Positions 32,957-42,336 of a stretch of DNA of 64,000 nucleotides are shown one piece after another. The DNA comes from DUQW01 sp050953825 (GTDB lineage: Bacteria > Bacillota_I > Bacilli_A > Acholeplasmatales > Acholeplasmataceae). Position 1 is the first letter of the stretch. Each line of letters begins with the position of its first letter. The DNA lies in NCBI GenBank assembly GCA_050953825.1, contig JBMNNF010000009.1:124001-188000 (forward strand), in the 5' to 3' direction. Position numbers and translations under genes: made by a program. The notes beneath the pieces are model-generated. The model searched no databases. It had not been told where the DNA came from and saw only the letters and a list, made by a program, of their open reading frames with translations.

Positions 32957-33175
32957 ATGTCCAAATATTATTTAAAATTTGATGATGACAGATGTAAAGG
33001 ATGCGGGTTATGCGTTAATTTTTGTCCACGTAAAATTCTTGAATTGGATGAAACTAGAATCAACAAACAAGGTTATCCTTTAGTCAACGTAACTGATCCA
33101 GATAAGTGTATTGGTTGCGCCCACTGCGCAATAATTTGTCCTGATTCAGTAATTGAGGTGTATAAGAATGAGTAA
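32957..33175 (+). CDS. 2x[4Fe-4S] ferredoxin subunit (delta) of 2-oxoacid:ferredoxin oxidoreductase
   Basis: The 72-residue protein has two cluster motifs, CKGCGLCVNFCPRKIL (about 13-28) and CIGCAHCAIICPDSVI (about 50-65), each C-x2-C-x2-C-x3-C-P. It passes electrons from the thiamine active site to external ferredoxin. Separate small delta subunits occur in four-subunit VOR, KOR and POR enzymes. Its last bases overlap the alpha-subunit start by eight bases. Confidence 0.92.
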   Translation: MSKYYLKFDDDRCKGCGLCVNFCPRKILELDETRINKQGYPLVNVTDPDKCIGCAHCAIICPDSVIEVYKNE

Positions 33176-34250
33176 AAAAGAGTTAATTAAAGGAAACTAT
33201 GCTATCGCATTGGCAGCAATTAAAGCGAATATTGACGGATTTTTTGGCTATCCAATTACACCACAAAATGAAGTTCCAGAATTTCTATCAAAAATGTTAC
33301 CTGAAAGAGGTAAAGTGTTTGTTCAAGCTGAATCAGAAATTGCCGCAGCACAAATGGTTTACGGAGCTGCTGCAGCTGGTAAAAGAGTAATGACGTCATC
33401 GTCATCAGTCGGAATCGCGCTAAAGCAAGAAACATTTTCATATTTATGTGGATCAGAACTACCATGTGTGATTGTCTCAGTTATGAGAGCTGGTCCTGGT
33501 CTTGGGGGAATTCAACCGTCTCAAGGAGATTATTACCAGGCAACTCGTGGTGGTGGTAATGGCGATTATAATTTACTTGTCTATGCTCCCGAATCAATTG
33601 CAGAAACACTCAAATATATTCAGGAAGGTTTCGAAGTAGCTGAATACTATCGTAATCCAGTCATGGTATTGGTTGATGGTTTAATTGGTCAAATGATGGA
33701 ATCAGTTGATTTAAATGTTGAAGTTAAAAAGCGAACTAGTCCCCATCAAGATTGGGCCGCTAACGGTATGCGAAACCATCCTGGCCGAAATATTATTAAC
33801 AGCTTATTTTTAGATCCACAAAAACTATATGAACATAACTTAAAACTTAAGAAAAAATATGACCAGATGCGAAAAGACGAAGTCTTATACGAATTAGTTA
33901 ATATGGAAAATGCTGACTACATAATCGTAGCATACGGAACTATGGCTAGAATCTCACGATCAGCAATTCAAACACTTAAAAAAGAAGGAATCAATGTTGG
34001 AATGATTCGACCAATTACCGTTTGGCCGTTCCCTCAAGAGGCTTTTGATCATATTCCAAAAACCTGTAAAGGAATTTTAACAGTCGAGCTAAGTATGGGT
34101 CAAATGGTCGATGATGTCTTAATTTCGAATAACGGTCGCCTGCCAGTAGCCTTTTATGGTAAAGCTGGTGGTATCGTTATCGATTCAACCGAAATAGAAG
34201 ATGTTATTAGAAATTTCAAAAAGTGGGTGATTAAAGATGCAAGTTTATAA
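33168..34250 (+). CDS. 2-oxoacid:ferredoxin oxidoreductase, alpha subunit
   Basis: The 360-residue subunit starts at ATG 33168 with GAGGTG eight bases upstream. It begins MSKKELIKGNYAIALAAIKA, then FFGYPITPQNEVPEF, the conserved G-Y-P-I-T-P pyrimidine-domain motif. ESEIAAAQMVYGAAAAGKRV, TSSSSVGIALKQETFSYLCG and RAGPGLGGIQPSQGDYYQAT follow, and DGLIGQMMESV is in the second half. This arrangement matches VorB/KorA-type subunits in four-gene clusters. With leucine dehydrogenase at the head of the operon, 2-ketoisovalerate-type oxo acids are the favoured substrates, giving acyl-CoA and reduced ferredoxin. Exact specificity is inference. Confidence 0.92.
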   Translation: MSKKELIKGNYAIALAAIKANIDGFFGYPITPQNEVPEFLSKMLPERGKVFVQAESEIAAAQMVYGAAAAGKRVMTSSSSVGIALKQETFSYLCGSELPCVIVSVMRAGPGLGGIQPSQGDYYQATRGGGNGDYNLLVYAPESIAETLKYIQEGFEVAEYYRNPVMVLVDGLIGQMMESVDLNVEVKKRTSPHQDWAANGMRNHPGRNIINSLFLDPQKLYEHNLKLKKKYDQMRKDEVLYELVNMENADYIIVAYGTMARISRSAIQTLKKEGINVGMIRPITVWPFPQEAFDHIPKTCKGILTVELSMGQMVDDVLISNNGRLPVAFYGKAGGIVIDSTEIEDVIRNFKKWVIKDASL

Positions 34251-34977
34251 GAAAACTAAAGGCTTAACCGATAGAGCCACTTCATTTTGCCCAGGATGTA
34301 CCCATGGAATCCTTCATAAATTAGTTGCGGAAGTATTAGATGAATTAGGGATTTTGGATAAAACTGTAGGCATTGCCTCTGTTGGATGTTCAGTTATGGC
34401 GTATGAATTTATTAATTGTGATTTTATTCAAGCCGCCCATGGCCGAGCTTTAGCTGTAGCTACTGGTGTCAAAAGAGTATTACCTGAAAATGTAGTTTTC
34501 ACTTATCAAGGTGATGGCGATTTAGCATCTATAGGAATTGCGGAAACAATTCATGCTGCTAATCGCGGTGAAAATCTCACCGTAATATTTGCTAATAATG
34601 CGATTTATGGTATGACCGGAGGTCAAATGGCTCCAACAACGCTACCAGCACAAGTTACTACCACTAGTCCACTTGGAAGAAATCCCGAAACTCAAGGAAA
34701 CCCAATTCCGATTAGTGAAATGTTAGCGCAAATTAAGGGTGTAGCTTATGTTGAACGAGTGGCCCTAACTAGTCCACAAGCAGCTATCCGTATTAAACGT
34801 TCAATTAAAAAAGCGTTTGAATATCAAATGGAGGGACTAGGTTTTTCACTAATTGAAGTATTATCAACTTGTCCAGTAAACTTCCGTAAAACTCCAGCTC
34901 AAGCTATGAAAGATGTTCAAAATGAAATGACCAAAGTTTATCCACTTGGGGTATATAAGGATGTGAAAAAACTATGA
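34237..34977 (+). CDS. 2-oxoacid:ferredoxin oxidoreductase, beta (thiamine diphosphate) subunit
   Basis: The 246-residue protein binds the thiamine diphosphate. SFCPGCTHGILHKLVAEV (about 17-34) is the conserved C-P-G-C-x-H region. YQGDGDLASIGIAETIHAAN (about 90-109) with FANNAIYGMTGGQMAPTT is the GDGD-to-N metal-binding motif. STCPVNFRKTP near the end is also typical. It overlaps alpha by 14 bases and gamma by 4, so stoichiometric translation is likely. Confidence 0.94.
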   Translation: MQVYKKTKGLTDRATSFCPGCTHGILHKLVAEVLDELGILDKTVGIASVGCSVMAYEFINCDFIQAAHGRALAVATGVKRVLPENVVFTYQGDGDLASIGIAETIHAANRGENLTVIFANNAIYGMTGGQMAPTTLPAQVTTTSPLGRNPETQGNPIPISEMLAQIKGVAYVERVALTSPQAAIRIKRSIKKAFEYQMEGLGFSLIEVLSTCPVNFRKTPAQAMKDVQNEMTKVYPLGVYKDVKKL

Positions 34978-35486
34978 CATATCAAATCAGAATTGCAGGC
35001 TTTGGCGGTCAAGGAGTAATGGTTTTGGGTCAAATGTTAGCTTGGAGTGCCACTAAAGTGGGGCTCAATGCTATGTTTGTTCCAACATATGGACCAGAAA
35101 CTAGAGGTGGAACCGCTAATTGTATGGTGACTATTTCCCAAGATAGAATCTATTCACCGATTTTTATTGATGCTGATTACTTTATCGCCTTTAATGAACC
35201 ATCATATAATAAATTTAAAAATCAAGTAAAAAAAGATGGTACTATCATCTATAATTCAACATTGATTCATAATGTGGATGAAACAAGTATTTCGATTGCG
35301 GTTCCCGCTACAGAAATCGCAATTAATTTAGGGGAACCAAGATCAGTTAATATTGTTTTACTAGGTGAATTTTTAAGAAAAACTAAATTATTTAAGGAAG
35401 GTACGATATTAGAAGCTTTGGAATATTTTTTAGGTAATAAAAAGGAAACTATTGAAGTTAATAGAAAAGCACTAAATTTTAAGTAA
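34974..35486 (+). CDS. 2-oxoacid:ferredoxin oxidoreductase, gamma subunit
   Basis: The 170-residue subunit opens with IRIAGFGGQGVMVLGQMLAW, the family G-x-G-G-Q-G-V motif, followed by PTYGPETRGGTANCMVTIS. It contacts coenzyme A and completes the alpha-beta-gamma-delta set. The start overlaps the beta stop (ATGA). A strong terminator follows, closing the operon. No acyl-CoA-processing enzyme (Ptb/Buk) is in the operon; acetate kinase is at 52.4 kb. Confidence 0.93.
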   Translation: MTYQIRIAGFGGQGVMVLGQMLAWSATKVGLNAMFVPTYGPETRGGTANCMVTISQDRIYSPIFIDADYFIAFNEPSYNKFKNQVKKDGTIIYNSTLIHNVDETSISIAVPATEIAINLGEPRSVNIVLLGEFLRKTKLFKEGTILEALEYFLGNKKETIEVNRKALNFK

Positions 35487-35503
35487 ATTAAAAGATTAAC
35501 ATT

Positions 35504-35545
35504 AAAAGACATAATAGGCAACAATTTCTATTATGTCTTTTTATT
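35504..35545 (+). terminator. Terminator of the oxidoreductase operon
   Basis: A 14-pair stem, arms 35504-35517 and 35528-35541 (core AAAGACATAATAG), followed by T residues. Confidence 0.85.
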
Positions 35546-35642
35546 TACCACAAAATGATAATTGCTTTACAATGCTATACAATTAGTAAATCCCTATACA
35601 TTTTATAAATAAAATGTTAAAATTAAAATTGAGGTGAAAATG

Positions 35643-37544
35643 ATGGAAAAAAATTTAATTAAAAATAATTATTACGAAGCCGTTAATAAAGAATGGTTAG
35701 AGAAAGCGGAAATTCCAAGTGATCAACCACAGATGTCAGCCTTTTTAGAACTTCATTTAGAAATTGAAGAAAAATTAATGAATTTAGCTAACAAATGGTT
35801 AAAAGATCAAAGTGGGTTAAACAATCATTTATTAAAGTTTGTGAAACTTTATCAAATGACTAAAGATTTTGAAACTAGAAATAAACTTGGATCTAAACCA
35901 TTACAACCAATTATCACGAAAATCAAAAATTTAAAATCATTGAGTGATTTTGAATCAAAAATGAAAAATTTCATCTATGATGGTTATGATTTACCGTTTA
36001 GTTTTCATGTTATGCAAGATTTTATGAACTCAAATAATCAAATTTTATATTTTGGGGCAACTGATTTATTTTTACCAGATACATCTTATTATCAAGACCC
36101 ACAAACTAAAGAACAACTAATGGGATTATTTAAAATGACAACTATGCAAGTTTTAACTTTATATGGTCTAGATCCACAAGTTGCTGATGATTTACTGAAT
36201 AAAGCAATCGCCTTTGATGAATTATTGTTGCCAGTTACTAAGTCAAGTGTAGAAAAAGCTGATTATGTTAAGATGTATAATCCAGTTCCTAGAGAGGAAC
36301 TTGTTAGTAAAACTAAAACATTTAATGTGACTAAACTAGCCGATGAATTAGTCAAAACTGAAATTGATCAATTAATTGTCACCAATAAAGACTTTATTGA
36401 TAAATTTGAAGAAATTATTAATGAAGACAATTTTGAGTTAATTAAAGCCTGGATGATTGTTTCTAATATCCTCGCATTTAGTGGTCAGTTAAGTGAACCA
36501 TTAAGAGTTGCGAGTGGTGCCTTTATGCGTGCTTTATCTGGAGTTCAAGAAGCACAAGCTCAAGAAAAATATGCTTTCTATCAAGCTTATAATCGTCTTT
36601 CACAAGCTATCGGTCTATATTATGGATTGAATTATTTTGGACCTGAAGCTAAAGCTGATGTTGAAGCGATGGTTAAAGAAATTATCGCTATTTATAAAAA
36701 GAGAATCAAAAATAATACTTGGTTAAATGAAGCCACCAAAGCTAAAGCAATTCTTAAATTAAATAAAATTACCGTTTTGATTGGTTATCCTGAAGAATTA
36801 CCTAAATACTATGATAAATATGAAGTAAAATCATACGAAGAAGGTTCAAATTTGGTTAAAGAAGCAATTAAATTTTCACGTTTGACAACGAAAGATAACT
36901 TCAAAAAATATAATAAAAAACCTAACCGCAAGTTATGGGTAATGTCAGCTTCAACCGTCAACGCTTATTATAATCCAATGAACAATCAAATAGTTTTCCC
37001 AGCAGCAATCTTACAAAAACCTTATTATAGTGTTGAACAATCACGTAGTGCTAATTATGGCGGTATTGGTGCCGTTATCGCTCATGAGATTTCTCACGCT
37101 TTCGATAACAATGGGGCTAAATTTGATGAATTCGGATCACTTAATAATTGGTGGACTAATGAAGATTTAGCAACTTTTGGTGAAAAAGCTAAAAAAATGA
37201 TCAAATTATTTGACGGTCTTGAAACTGGGTATGGTCCATGTAATGGTGAATTAACTGTTTCCGAAAATATCGCTGATGCTGGTGGCATTAGATGTGCTTT
37301 GGAAGCTAGTAAAAAAGAGGAAGATCACAATTATGAAGATTTCTTTACTAACTGGGCTCGCGTCTGGCGGATGAAAGCCCATCCACAATTTTTACAATTA
37401 TTATTAACAGTTGATGTTCACGGACCATCAGTCCTTAGAGCAAATATGCAACTTAGTAATTTAGTAGAATTCCAAGAGTTTTATTCTTTAACTCAAGAAG
37501 ATGGGATGTATTTAGATAAAGAAAAAATGGTGGAAATTTGGTAA
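35643..37544 (+). CDS. pepO: M13 family zinc metallopeptidase (PepO/neprilysin-like)
   Basis: The 633-residue protein has the M13 zinc site: IAHEISHAFDNNGAKFDEFG (H-E-x-x-H at about 481-485) and the third-ligand motif ENIADAGG about 60 residues later. The N-terminal NNYYEAVNKEWLEKAEIPSD and NPMNNQIVFPAAILQKPYY are also family-typical. There is no signal peptide, so it is cytoplasmic and probably trims oligopeptides, which fits a lifestyle on amino acids. I chose ATG 35643; two earlier in-frame starts overlap the GAGGTGA ribosome site. Confidence 0.94.
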   Translation: MEKNLIKNNYYEAVNKEWLEKAEIPSDQPQMSAFLELHLEIEEKLMNLANKWLKDQSGLNNHLLKFVKLYQMTKDFETRNKLGSKPLQPIITKIKNLKSLSDFESKMKNFIYDGYDLPFSFHVMQDFMNSNNQILYFGATDLFLPDTSYYQDPQTKEQLMGLFKMTTMQVLTLYGLDPQVADDLLNKAIAFDELLLPVTKSSVEKADYVKMYNPVPREELVSKTKTFNVTKLADELVKTEIDQLIVTNKDFIDKFEEIINEDNFELIKAWMIVSNILAFSGQLSEPLRVASGAFMRALSGVQEAQAQEKYAFYQAYNRLSQAIGLYYGLNYFGPEAKADVEAMVKEIIAIYKKRIKNNTWLNEATKAKAILKLNKITVLIGYPEELPKYYDKYEVKSYEEGSNLVKEAIKFSRLTTKDNFKKYNKKPNRKLWVMSASTVNAYYNPMNNQIVFPAAILQKPYYSVEQSRSANYGGIGAVIAHEISHAFDNNGAKFDEFGSLNNWWTNEDLATFGEKAKKMIKLFDGLETGYGPCNGELTVSENIADAGGIRCALEASKKEEDHNYEDFFTNWARVWRMKAHPQFLQLLLTVDVHGPSVLRANMQLSNLVEFQEFYSLTQEDGMYLDKEKMVEIW

Positions 37545-37555
37545 TTTATCCCAAA

Positions 37556-37592
37556 AAAAGAGTTCAACAAGTCTGTGTTGAACTCTTTTATT
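37556..37592. terminator. Bidirectional terminator between pepO and the S41-like lipoprotein
   Basis: A 14-pair stem (37556-37569 with 37576-37589; core AGAGTTCAACA) around a six-base loop, between convergent genes. Confidence 0.88.
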
Positions 37593-37601
37593 ATGCTTTA
37601 T

Positions 37602-40007
37602 TTAATCAAATTTAATAACAATATCTCTTAATGTTTTAGCGTGATATAATTCAGCTGTTGTTAAGAAATAATCTGGAACTATTCCCGCCTCACTCGGTTC
37701 ATAAACATAAGGTGATGCATCAGTATTATCACCAGTAACTAAAGCGTGAACTCTGTCACTACTTGTACCAAGAATGGTACCGATTGGTAAATATAATGGG
37801 GCAACTGAAGCTGCGCCACCACCAGAGGTACGTCCTAAAATTTTCCCTAAGTTATTTTGTCTCACAATTGTTGGTAACATATTACCAGCACTAAATGTAA
37901 CTTTAGAAGTTAATAATGACCAATTAATGTCATCAAAGGTAACCGGCGATTCAACTGCAACAACATTAGTTGAATAAGAACCAATAGTTGGATTGAAACT
38001 ACTTACTGCAAATTCTTTATTATAAAGTAGTCCGATCACACGATATAGGGCTCCAATGTTTCCACCACCATTCCATGTAATATCTAAAATACCATGAGTT
38101 ATTGCTGGTTTTACACGTCTAGCTCTTTCAATGTTGAGTTCTAAATAAATGGCACTATCTGATTCAATCAAAACTTCAAGATCTGGGTGATATGGCCAAT
38201 CTTCTTCGAATGTTGCAGGTGCTTTATTAGATATACCTAAATACATTACTTTATATCCTGAATCGTATAACATTTGTACCATATAAGTAATTTCATTAAC
38301 CGTTTTCACATAATAGTTATTTTCTTTAAAAATTGGAACTTCATAATCAGCTGGTGGAGTCACCTTTTCATAACCAGCAGCTATTAATAATGATTCATAA
38401 TCTACAACAACAGTTTCTGGAGTTCCTTTAATCAACACTTCGGCTAATTTAAAGTCTTCATCTTCATCAGTTGTATTAAAGGTAACATAACGATTCCCTG
38501 AATCTAATGATGGAAGGAGTGTTAAATCTTCAGTATCTAAAATATAACTGATGGTCTCATGATTAAATGTTGTAGACTCCACAATATCAGCAGTATCAAA
38601 ACTATTTAAAGTCACAACGATAACATCTTCGTCAATAAACCAGTAGTTAGGTCGTTTTTCACTAAAAGCACGCCATTGGTTACCAAAATTTGGAATTCTC
38701 CAACGATTTCCAATCGCATTGTCGATTGCAACATAGCCATCCATATAGTGTGAATAAGATCGGTCTCCGAATTGATTAACTGAAGTAATTGTTGGATCAT
38801 CACTATCTTTAGTTTGATAATATGATTTCGTTGAAAAACTAGTATGTTGTTCGTCAATTACTTTATTAACAAAATTAAATAGTGTGTCATCAAAGGTGGT
38901 TGCACTTGTTGATAATAATCCGTTTTTCTCTCTTAATAGACGATGATAATAGGTAATGATACTATTGTAATCTTTTAAACCATAAAATTTATCAAAGTAG
39001 AAGGCTAGGAAGTTAAAGTTATGAACTAATAAATCGTTAGGAACTTCATCAGTTCCAGATAAACTAGTATTAAACATTTCATTATAGGCTTCAGTATCTT
39101 TTTCAGGTACAAAATACATTCCGATTAATTGCTCTTGATTATAATATACGCTGTAGTAATTAGATGTGGCAAATAGTAGATTAGCAACATAAAATGGAAT
39201 TAACGTTTTACCTTCATAGGCAATAACTTCCATATTATACTCACCTAAATCTAATAACATCCCTTTACCATCTATACTATGGTTTAACGGACTTTCGCGG
39301 TTATAAACAATGTTTCTGCTATAATTAGTTTCAGTAGATACGATAAATGCGTGGAAGAAGCCAGTATCAGGAACTGAAATTGTGTTATCACTTGGATTAG
39401 CAGTAAATGTTAAATGACAAGTTTCATCTTCTTCCTCATCAAAATAATCATATGCAACTTGATAACCATTAGTTTTATCTTCGGTAAATACGGTTGTTGC
39501 ATCAATCAAACCTTCTAATAAAGTCATAAATTCACGAACATCAACATATGGAACTGTCCCATTTTCATTTTTATAAATATTTAAATTACCATCTTGAACT
39601 TTGTATTCATCTGTCATATTTTTAAATGGAACTGACACAACTTGATTAATGACAGTTGCTTCATATTTAGGTATGTCAAAGGATATTTGTCTTTCAACAG
39701 TTTTACCCTCTAATGTAACTGAAACGTTAGCAATAATTTGATTATTATCATTGACTAACATTTTAGGTAAAACTAAACCGTTGTCAGTAATATTTAAGTG
39801 CTCAACATTCCAAACAACTTCACTTTGGTATTTTGGACCTATTTTAATTAACTGATAATTGCTAACAGGATTTAATTGGATTTCTCTAAATTCCTCTGAA
39901 ATCTTCTCATCAATCGTTAAATCAACAACTGGCGGTTGTTCTGGAGTACAACTTGAAAGAACAATTGCTGAAATAAAAATCAATATAACTCTAAATATTC
40001 TTTTCAT
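37602..40007 (-). CDS. Lipoprotein with a C-terminal S41 (tail-specific-protease-like) peptidase domain
   Basis: The 801-residue protein begins MKRIFRVILIFISAIVLSSC, a lipoprotein signal with a lipobox L-S-S-C at Cys20, so it is lipid-anchored outside the cell. The last 160 residues fit the S41 fold: ILDITWNGGGN (about 640-650), KVTFSAGNMLPTI with the likely catalytic Ser at about 706, ILGRTSGGGAASV and the C-terminal EAGIVPDYFL. The central 450 residues are strand-rich with no recognised domain; PDZ is not obvious. It may process surface or imported proteins, or be a binding protein derived from a protease. A separate transcription unit between two terminators. Confidence 0.8.
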   Translation of the reverse strand: MKRIFRVILIFISAIVLSSCTPEQPPVVDLTIDEKISEEFREIQLNPVSNYQLIKIGPKYQSEVVWNVEHLNITDNGLVLPKMLVNDNNQIIANVSVTLEGKTVERQISFDIPKYEATVINQVVSVPFKNMTDEYKVQDGNLNIYKNENGTVPYVDVREFMTLLEGLIDATTVFTEDKTNGYQVAYDYFDEEEDETCHLTFTANPSDNTISVPDTGFFHAFIVSTETNYSRNIVYNRESPLNHSIDGKGMLLDLGEYNMEVIAYEGKTLIPFYVANLLFATSNYYSVYYNQEQLIGMYFVPEKDTEAYNEMFNTSLSGTDEVPNDLLVHNFNFLAFYFDKFYGLKDYNSIITYYHRLLREKNGLLSTSATTFDDTLFNFVNKVIDEQHTSFSTKSYYQTKDSDDPTITSVNQFGDRSYSHYMDGYVAIDNAIGNRWRIPNFGNQWRAFSEKRPNYWFIDEDVIVVTLNSFDTADIVESTTFNHETISYILDTEDLTLLPSLDSGNRYVTFNTTDEDEDFKLAEVLIKGTPETVVVDYESLLIAAGYEKVTPPADYEVPIFKENNYYVKTVNEITYMVQMLYDSGYKVMYLGISNKAPATFEEDWPYHPDLEVLIESDSAIYLELNIERARRVKPAITHGILDITWNGGGNIGALYRVIGLLYNKEFAVSSFNPTIGSYSTNVVAVESPVTFDDINWSLLTSKVTFSAGNMLPTIVRQNNLGKILGRTSGGGAASVAPLYLPIGTILGTSSDRVHALVTGDNTDASPYVYEPSEAGIVPDYFLTTAELYHAKTLRDIVIKFD

Positions 40008-40055
40008 AATAATATCCCTTCTTTCTCAATAATACTATTTTACTGTTATTTTAAA

Positions 40056-40078
40056 AAAGGTCAACATAATTGACCTTT
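40056..40078 (-). terminator. Terminator after the PhnA/YjdM gene
   Basis: AAAGGTCAA (40056-40064) pairs with TTGACCTTT (40070-40078). On the minus strand the stem is followed by a T run. It overlaps the last bases of the gene's stop region. Confidence 0.7.
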
Positions 40079-40400
40079 AGACTTTTTTAACAAACTCAGT
40101 TTTTAAACTAATATTACCAAAACCAGGAACACGACAATCAATATCATGGTCGCTGTCGACTAATTTAATATTAGTCACTTTAGTACCTTGTTTAATAATA
40201 TCGCTAGATCCTTTAAATCTCAAATCTTTAATTAATATTACATCATCACCATCAAATAATTCGGTTCCGTGGGCATCAAAATATCGTTTTTGATCCTCTT
40301 TTAACAGTTCTTCAGGATCCCATTTAAATTGGCAAGCGGAGCATACTAGTAAATTGTCTTCCTCATAGTAATATTCAAAACCGCAACTTGGACATTTCAT
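40077..40400 (-). CDS. PhnA/YjdM family zinc-ribbon protein
   Basis: The 107-residue protein has an N-terminal zinc ribbon, MKCPSCGFEYYYEED with LVCSACQFKWDPEE (C-x2-C ... C-x2-C, about 3-22). A small SH3-like barrel follows: FDGDDVILIKDLRFKGSSDI, IKQGTKVTNIKLVD and VPGFGNISLKTEFVKKV. This is the YjdM (PhnA) family. Despite the old name it has no proven role in phosphonate use and is found widely as a small conserved protein. The ribosome site AAGGAGGG is strong. It stands alone, divergent from the tandem degV genes. Confidence 0.88.
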   Translation of the reverse strand: MKCPSCGFEYYYEEDNLLVCSACQFKWDPEELLKEDQKRYFDAHGTELFDGDDVILIKDLRFKGSSDIIKQGTKVTNIKLVDSDHDIDCRVPGFGNISLKTEFVKKV

Positions 40401-40479
40401 ATAAATCCCTCCTTATTTACATCAAATATAACATATTTCCCATAATTAAGCCAATTTTAAACATTATTTAAAATAAAAA

Positions 40480-40507
40480 TTGAAATTAATTATTGTCGTG
40501 GTATAAT
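40480..40507 (+). promoter_or_regulatory. Promoter of the tandem degV genes
   Basis: TTGAAA (40480-40485), 16-base spacer, TG-G-TATAAT (hexamer 40502-40507). Confidence 0.65.
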
Positions 40508-40539
40508 GAATTGTAAATAAATTTAGGAGGAATTTATAT

Positions 40540-41391
40540 ATGAATAAAATTGGAATCGTAGTATGTACAAATTCAGGAGCCGACTACTATACATTTGATC
40601 ATCCAGTAGAAGTTATTCACTCATCACTTCATATTGATAATAAAGAATATGAAGACTTCGTTGATATTAAAGCTGAAGAATTTTATGATATACTTGCAAA
40701 AAATCCAAATGTTGACTTAAAAACTAGCCAACCACCAATGGGACAAATTATTGGTAAATATGAAAAATTAAGAGATATGGGTTATAACAATATTTTAGTT
40801 ATAACCATTTCCACTAAACTTTCTGGTATTTACCAGTCAACTATTTTAGCGGCCGAGATGGTGGAAGGTATTACTGTTAGAGTTATTGACTCTAAATCAG
40901 TATCATATGGAGAATTATATTTAGTATTAGAAGCCATCAAATATATTAAAGCTGGTGATGATTTAGAAACTGTTGCCACTAAAATTGAAGCTTTAATCCC
41001 TAATATCAACATCCTAGTTTATGTTGATACCGTTAAATTTATGGTCAAAAACGGACGTTTATCGTCAACTGCTGGCGCATTAGCTTCACTTCTTAAAATT
41101 AAACCTATTTTAAGAATGAATCAAGAAGATGGATCATTAGTTGCTTATGAAAAAATTAGAACATCTAAAAAAGCATTAAATAGACTATACGAATTATTTG
41201 AAGAAGAAACTAAAGATAAGGATATTGTAGCCTTTGTTGTTTATACTAACAATAAGGAATTTGCCAAAGAAGTAAGACAGCATTTATTAACAATTAAACC
41301 AGGAATTCAAATTGAACTGGTGCCACTAACACCAGTAGTAGGAGCCCATGCTGGTCCTGGAACATTAGGTGTCGGTTACGTATTACTATAA
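40540..41391 (+). CDS. DegV family protein, tandem copy 1
   Basis: The 283-residue protein has DegV features: ITISTKLSGIYQSTILAAEM (about 87-106), VRVIDSKSVSYGELYLVLEA, FMVKNGRLSSTAGALASLLK and PLTPVVGAHAGPGTLGVGY. Its N-terminus reads VVCTNSGADYYTFDHPVEVI rather than the usual D-S-T-x-D-L-P, and the following copy shares this, so the pair is a distinct subgroup from the degV at 18 kb. Predicted fatty-acid carrier for a FakA-type kinase; the altered N-terminus might change which lipid is held. Confidence 0.92.
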   Translation: MNKIGIVVCTNSGADYYTFDHPVEVIHSSLHIDNKEYEDFVDIKAEEFYDILAKNPNVDLKTSQPPMGQIIGKYEKLRDMGYNNILVITISTKLSGIYQSTILAAEMVEGITVRVIDSKSVSYGELYLVLEAIKYIKAGDDLETVATKIEALIPNINILVYVDTVKFMVKNGRLSSTAGALASLLKIKPILRMNQEDGSLVAYEKIRTSKKALNRLYELFEEETKDKDIVAFVVYTNNKEFAKEVRQHLLTIKPGIQIELVPLTPVVGAHAGPGTLGVGYVLL

Positions 41392-41402
41392 GGAGTTAAT
41401 TT

Positions 41403-42251
41403 ATGGAGAAGATTGGTGTTATTATTTGTTCAAATTCGGGAGCAGACTATGAGACATTTGATTATCCAGTTGAAAAAATTTATACGAATCTTCATTTAAA
41501 TGATGTTATCTATAAGGACTATGTAGATATTACTGCCGAAGATTTTTATAATAGGATTAAAACCGAGCCGGATCTAGACATCAAAACTAGTCAACCTCCA
41601 GTTGGAGAAATTGTTCAAAAATATAAGGAATTAAAAAATAAAGGATACACTGATATATTAGTGATCGTTATTTCAAATAAACTATCAGGTACTTATCAAG
41701 GATGTGTTCTTGCAAGTGAGATGATTAAAGGAGTAAATATTAGAGTAGTAGATTCTAAATCTGTTTCATACGGAGAACTATATTTACTTCTAGAAGCAAT
41801 TAAATTAATTAAAGCTGGCAAAACTTTAGATGAAGTAGCTGATAGCATTGAAGCCATAATTCCAAATATTAATATTTTAGTTTATGTAGATACGGTTAAG
41901 TTTTTAGTTAAAAATGGACGTCTATCAGCTACCAAAGGAGCACTTGCTACTTTACTTAAAATCAAACCGATATTAAGATTTACATTAGATGGAGCACTAG
42001 TTCCATATGAAAAAATTAGAACTTCTAAAAAAGCTATTAAAAGGATTTATGAAATCTTCGATAACGAAACTAAAGGTAAAAATATTATAGCCTTTGTAGC
42101 ATATACCGATAATCAAGAATTCGGAGAAGAAGTTAGAAAGCATATCCAATCAATGAGACCTGGAATTGAAGTTGCATTGGTCCAATTAACGCCAGTAGTA
42201 GGAGCACATGCTGGACCTGGAACATTAGGTGTTGGATACGTTTTATTATAA
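41403..42251 (+). CDS. DegV family protein, tandem copy 2
   Basis: This 282-residue paralogue of the preceding gene lies 11 bases downstream and shares long identical stretches, such as SVSYGELYL, NINILVYVDTVKF, LLKIKPIL and VVGAHAGPGTLGVGYVLL. The N-terminal form is IICSNSGADYETFDYPVEKI. By eye about two thirds of residues are identical, spread evenly, so the duplication is not very recent. The ribosome site is AAGGAG. Both are under one promoter. They may carry different fatty acids, as paired FakB proteins do in other Firmicutes; that is inference. Confidence 0.92.
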   Translation: MEKIGVIICSNSGADYETFDYPVEKIYTNLHLNDVIYKDYVDITAEDFYNRIKTEPDLDIKTSQPPVGEIVQKYKELKNKGYTDILVIVISNKLSGTYQGCVLASEMIKGVNIRVVDSKSVSYGELYLLLEAIKLIKAGKTLDEVADSIEAIIPNINILVYVDTVKFLVKNGRLSATKGALATLLKIKPILRFTLDGALVPYEKIRTSKKAIKRIYEIFDNETKGKNIIAFVAYTDNQEFGEEVRKHIQSMRPGIEVALVQLTPVVGAHAGPGTLGVGYVLL

Positions 42252-42336
42252 GTAAAGAATCGTTGTAAATGTGTTAATAAAGCGATATTTCATTGATTTA
42301 TATATTTTAATTTTGAAATAAAAAGGTGGTGAAAAT

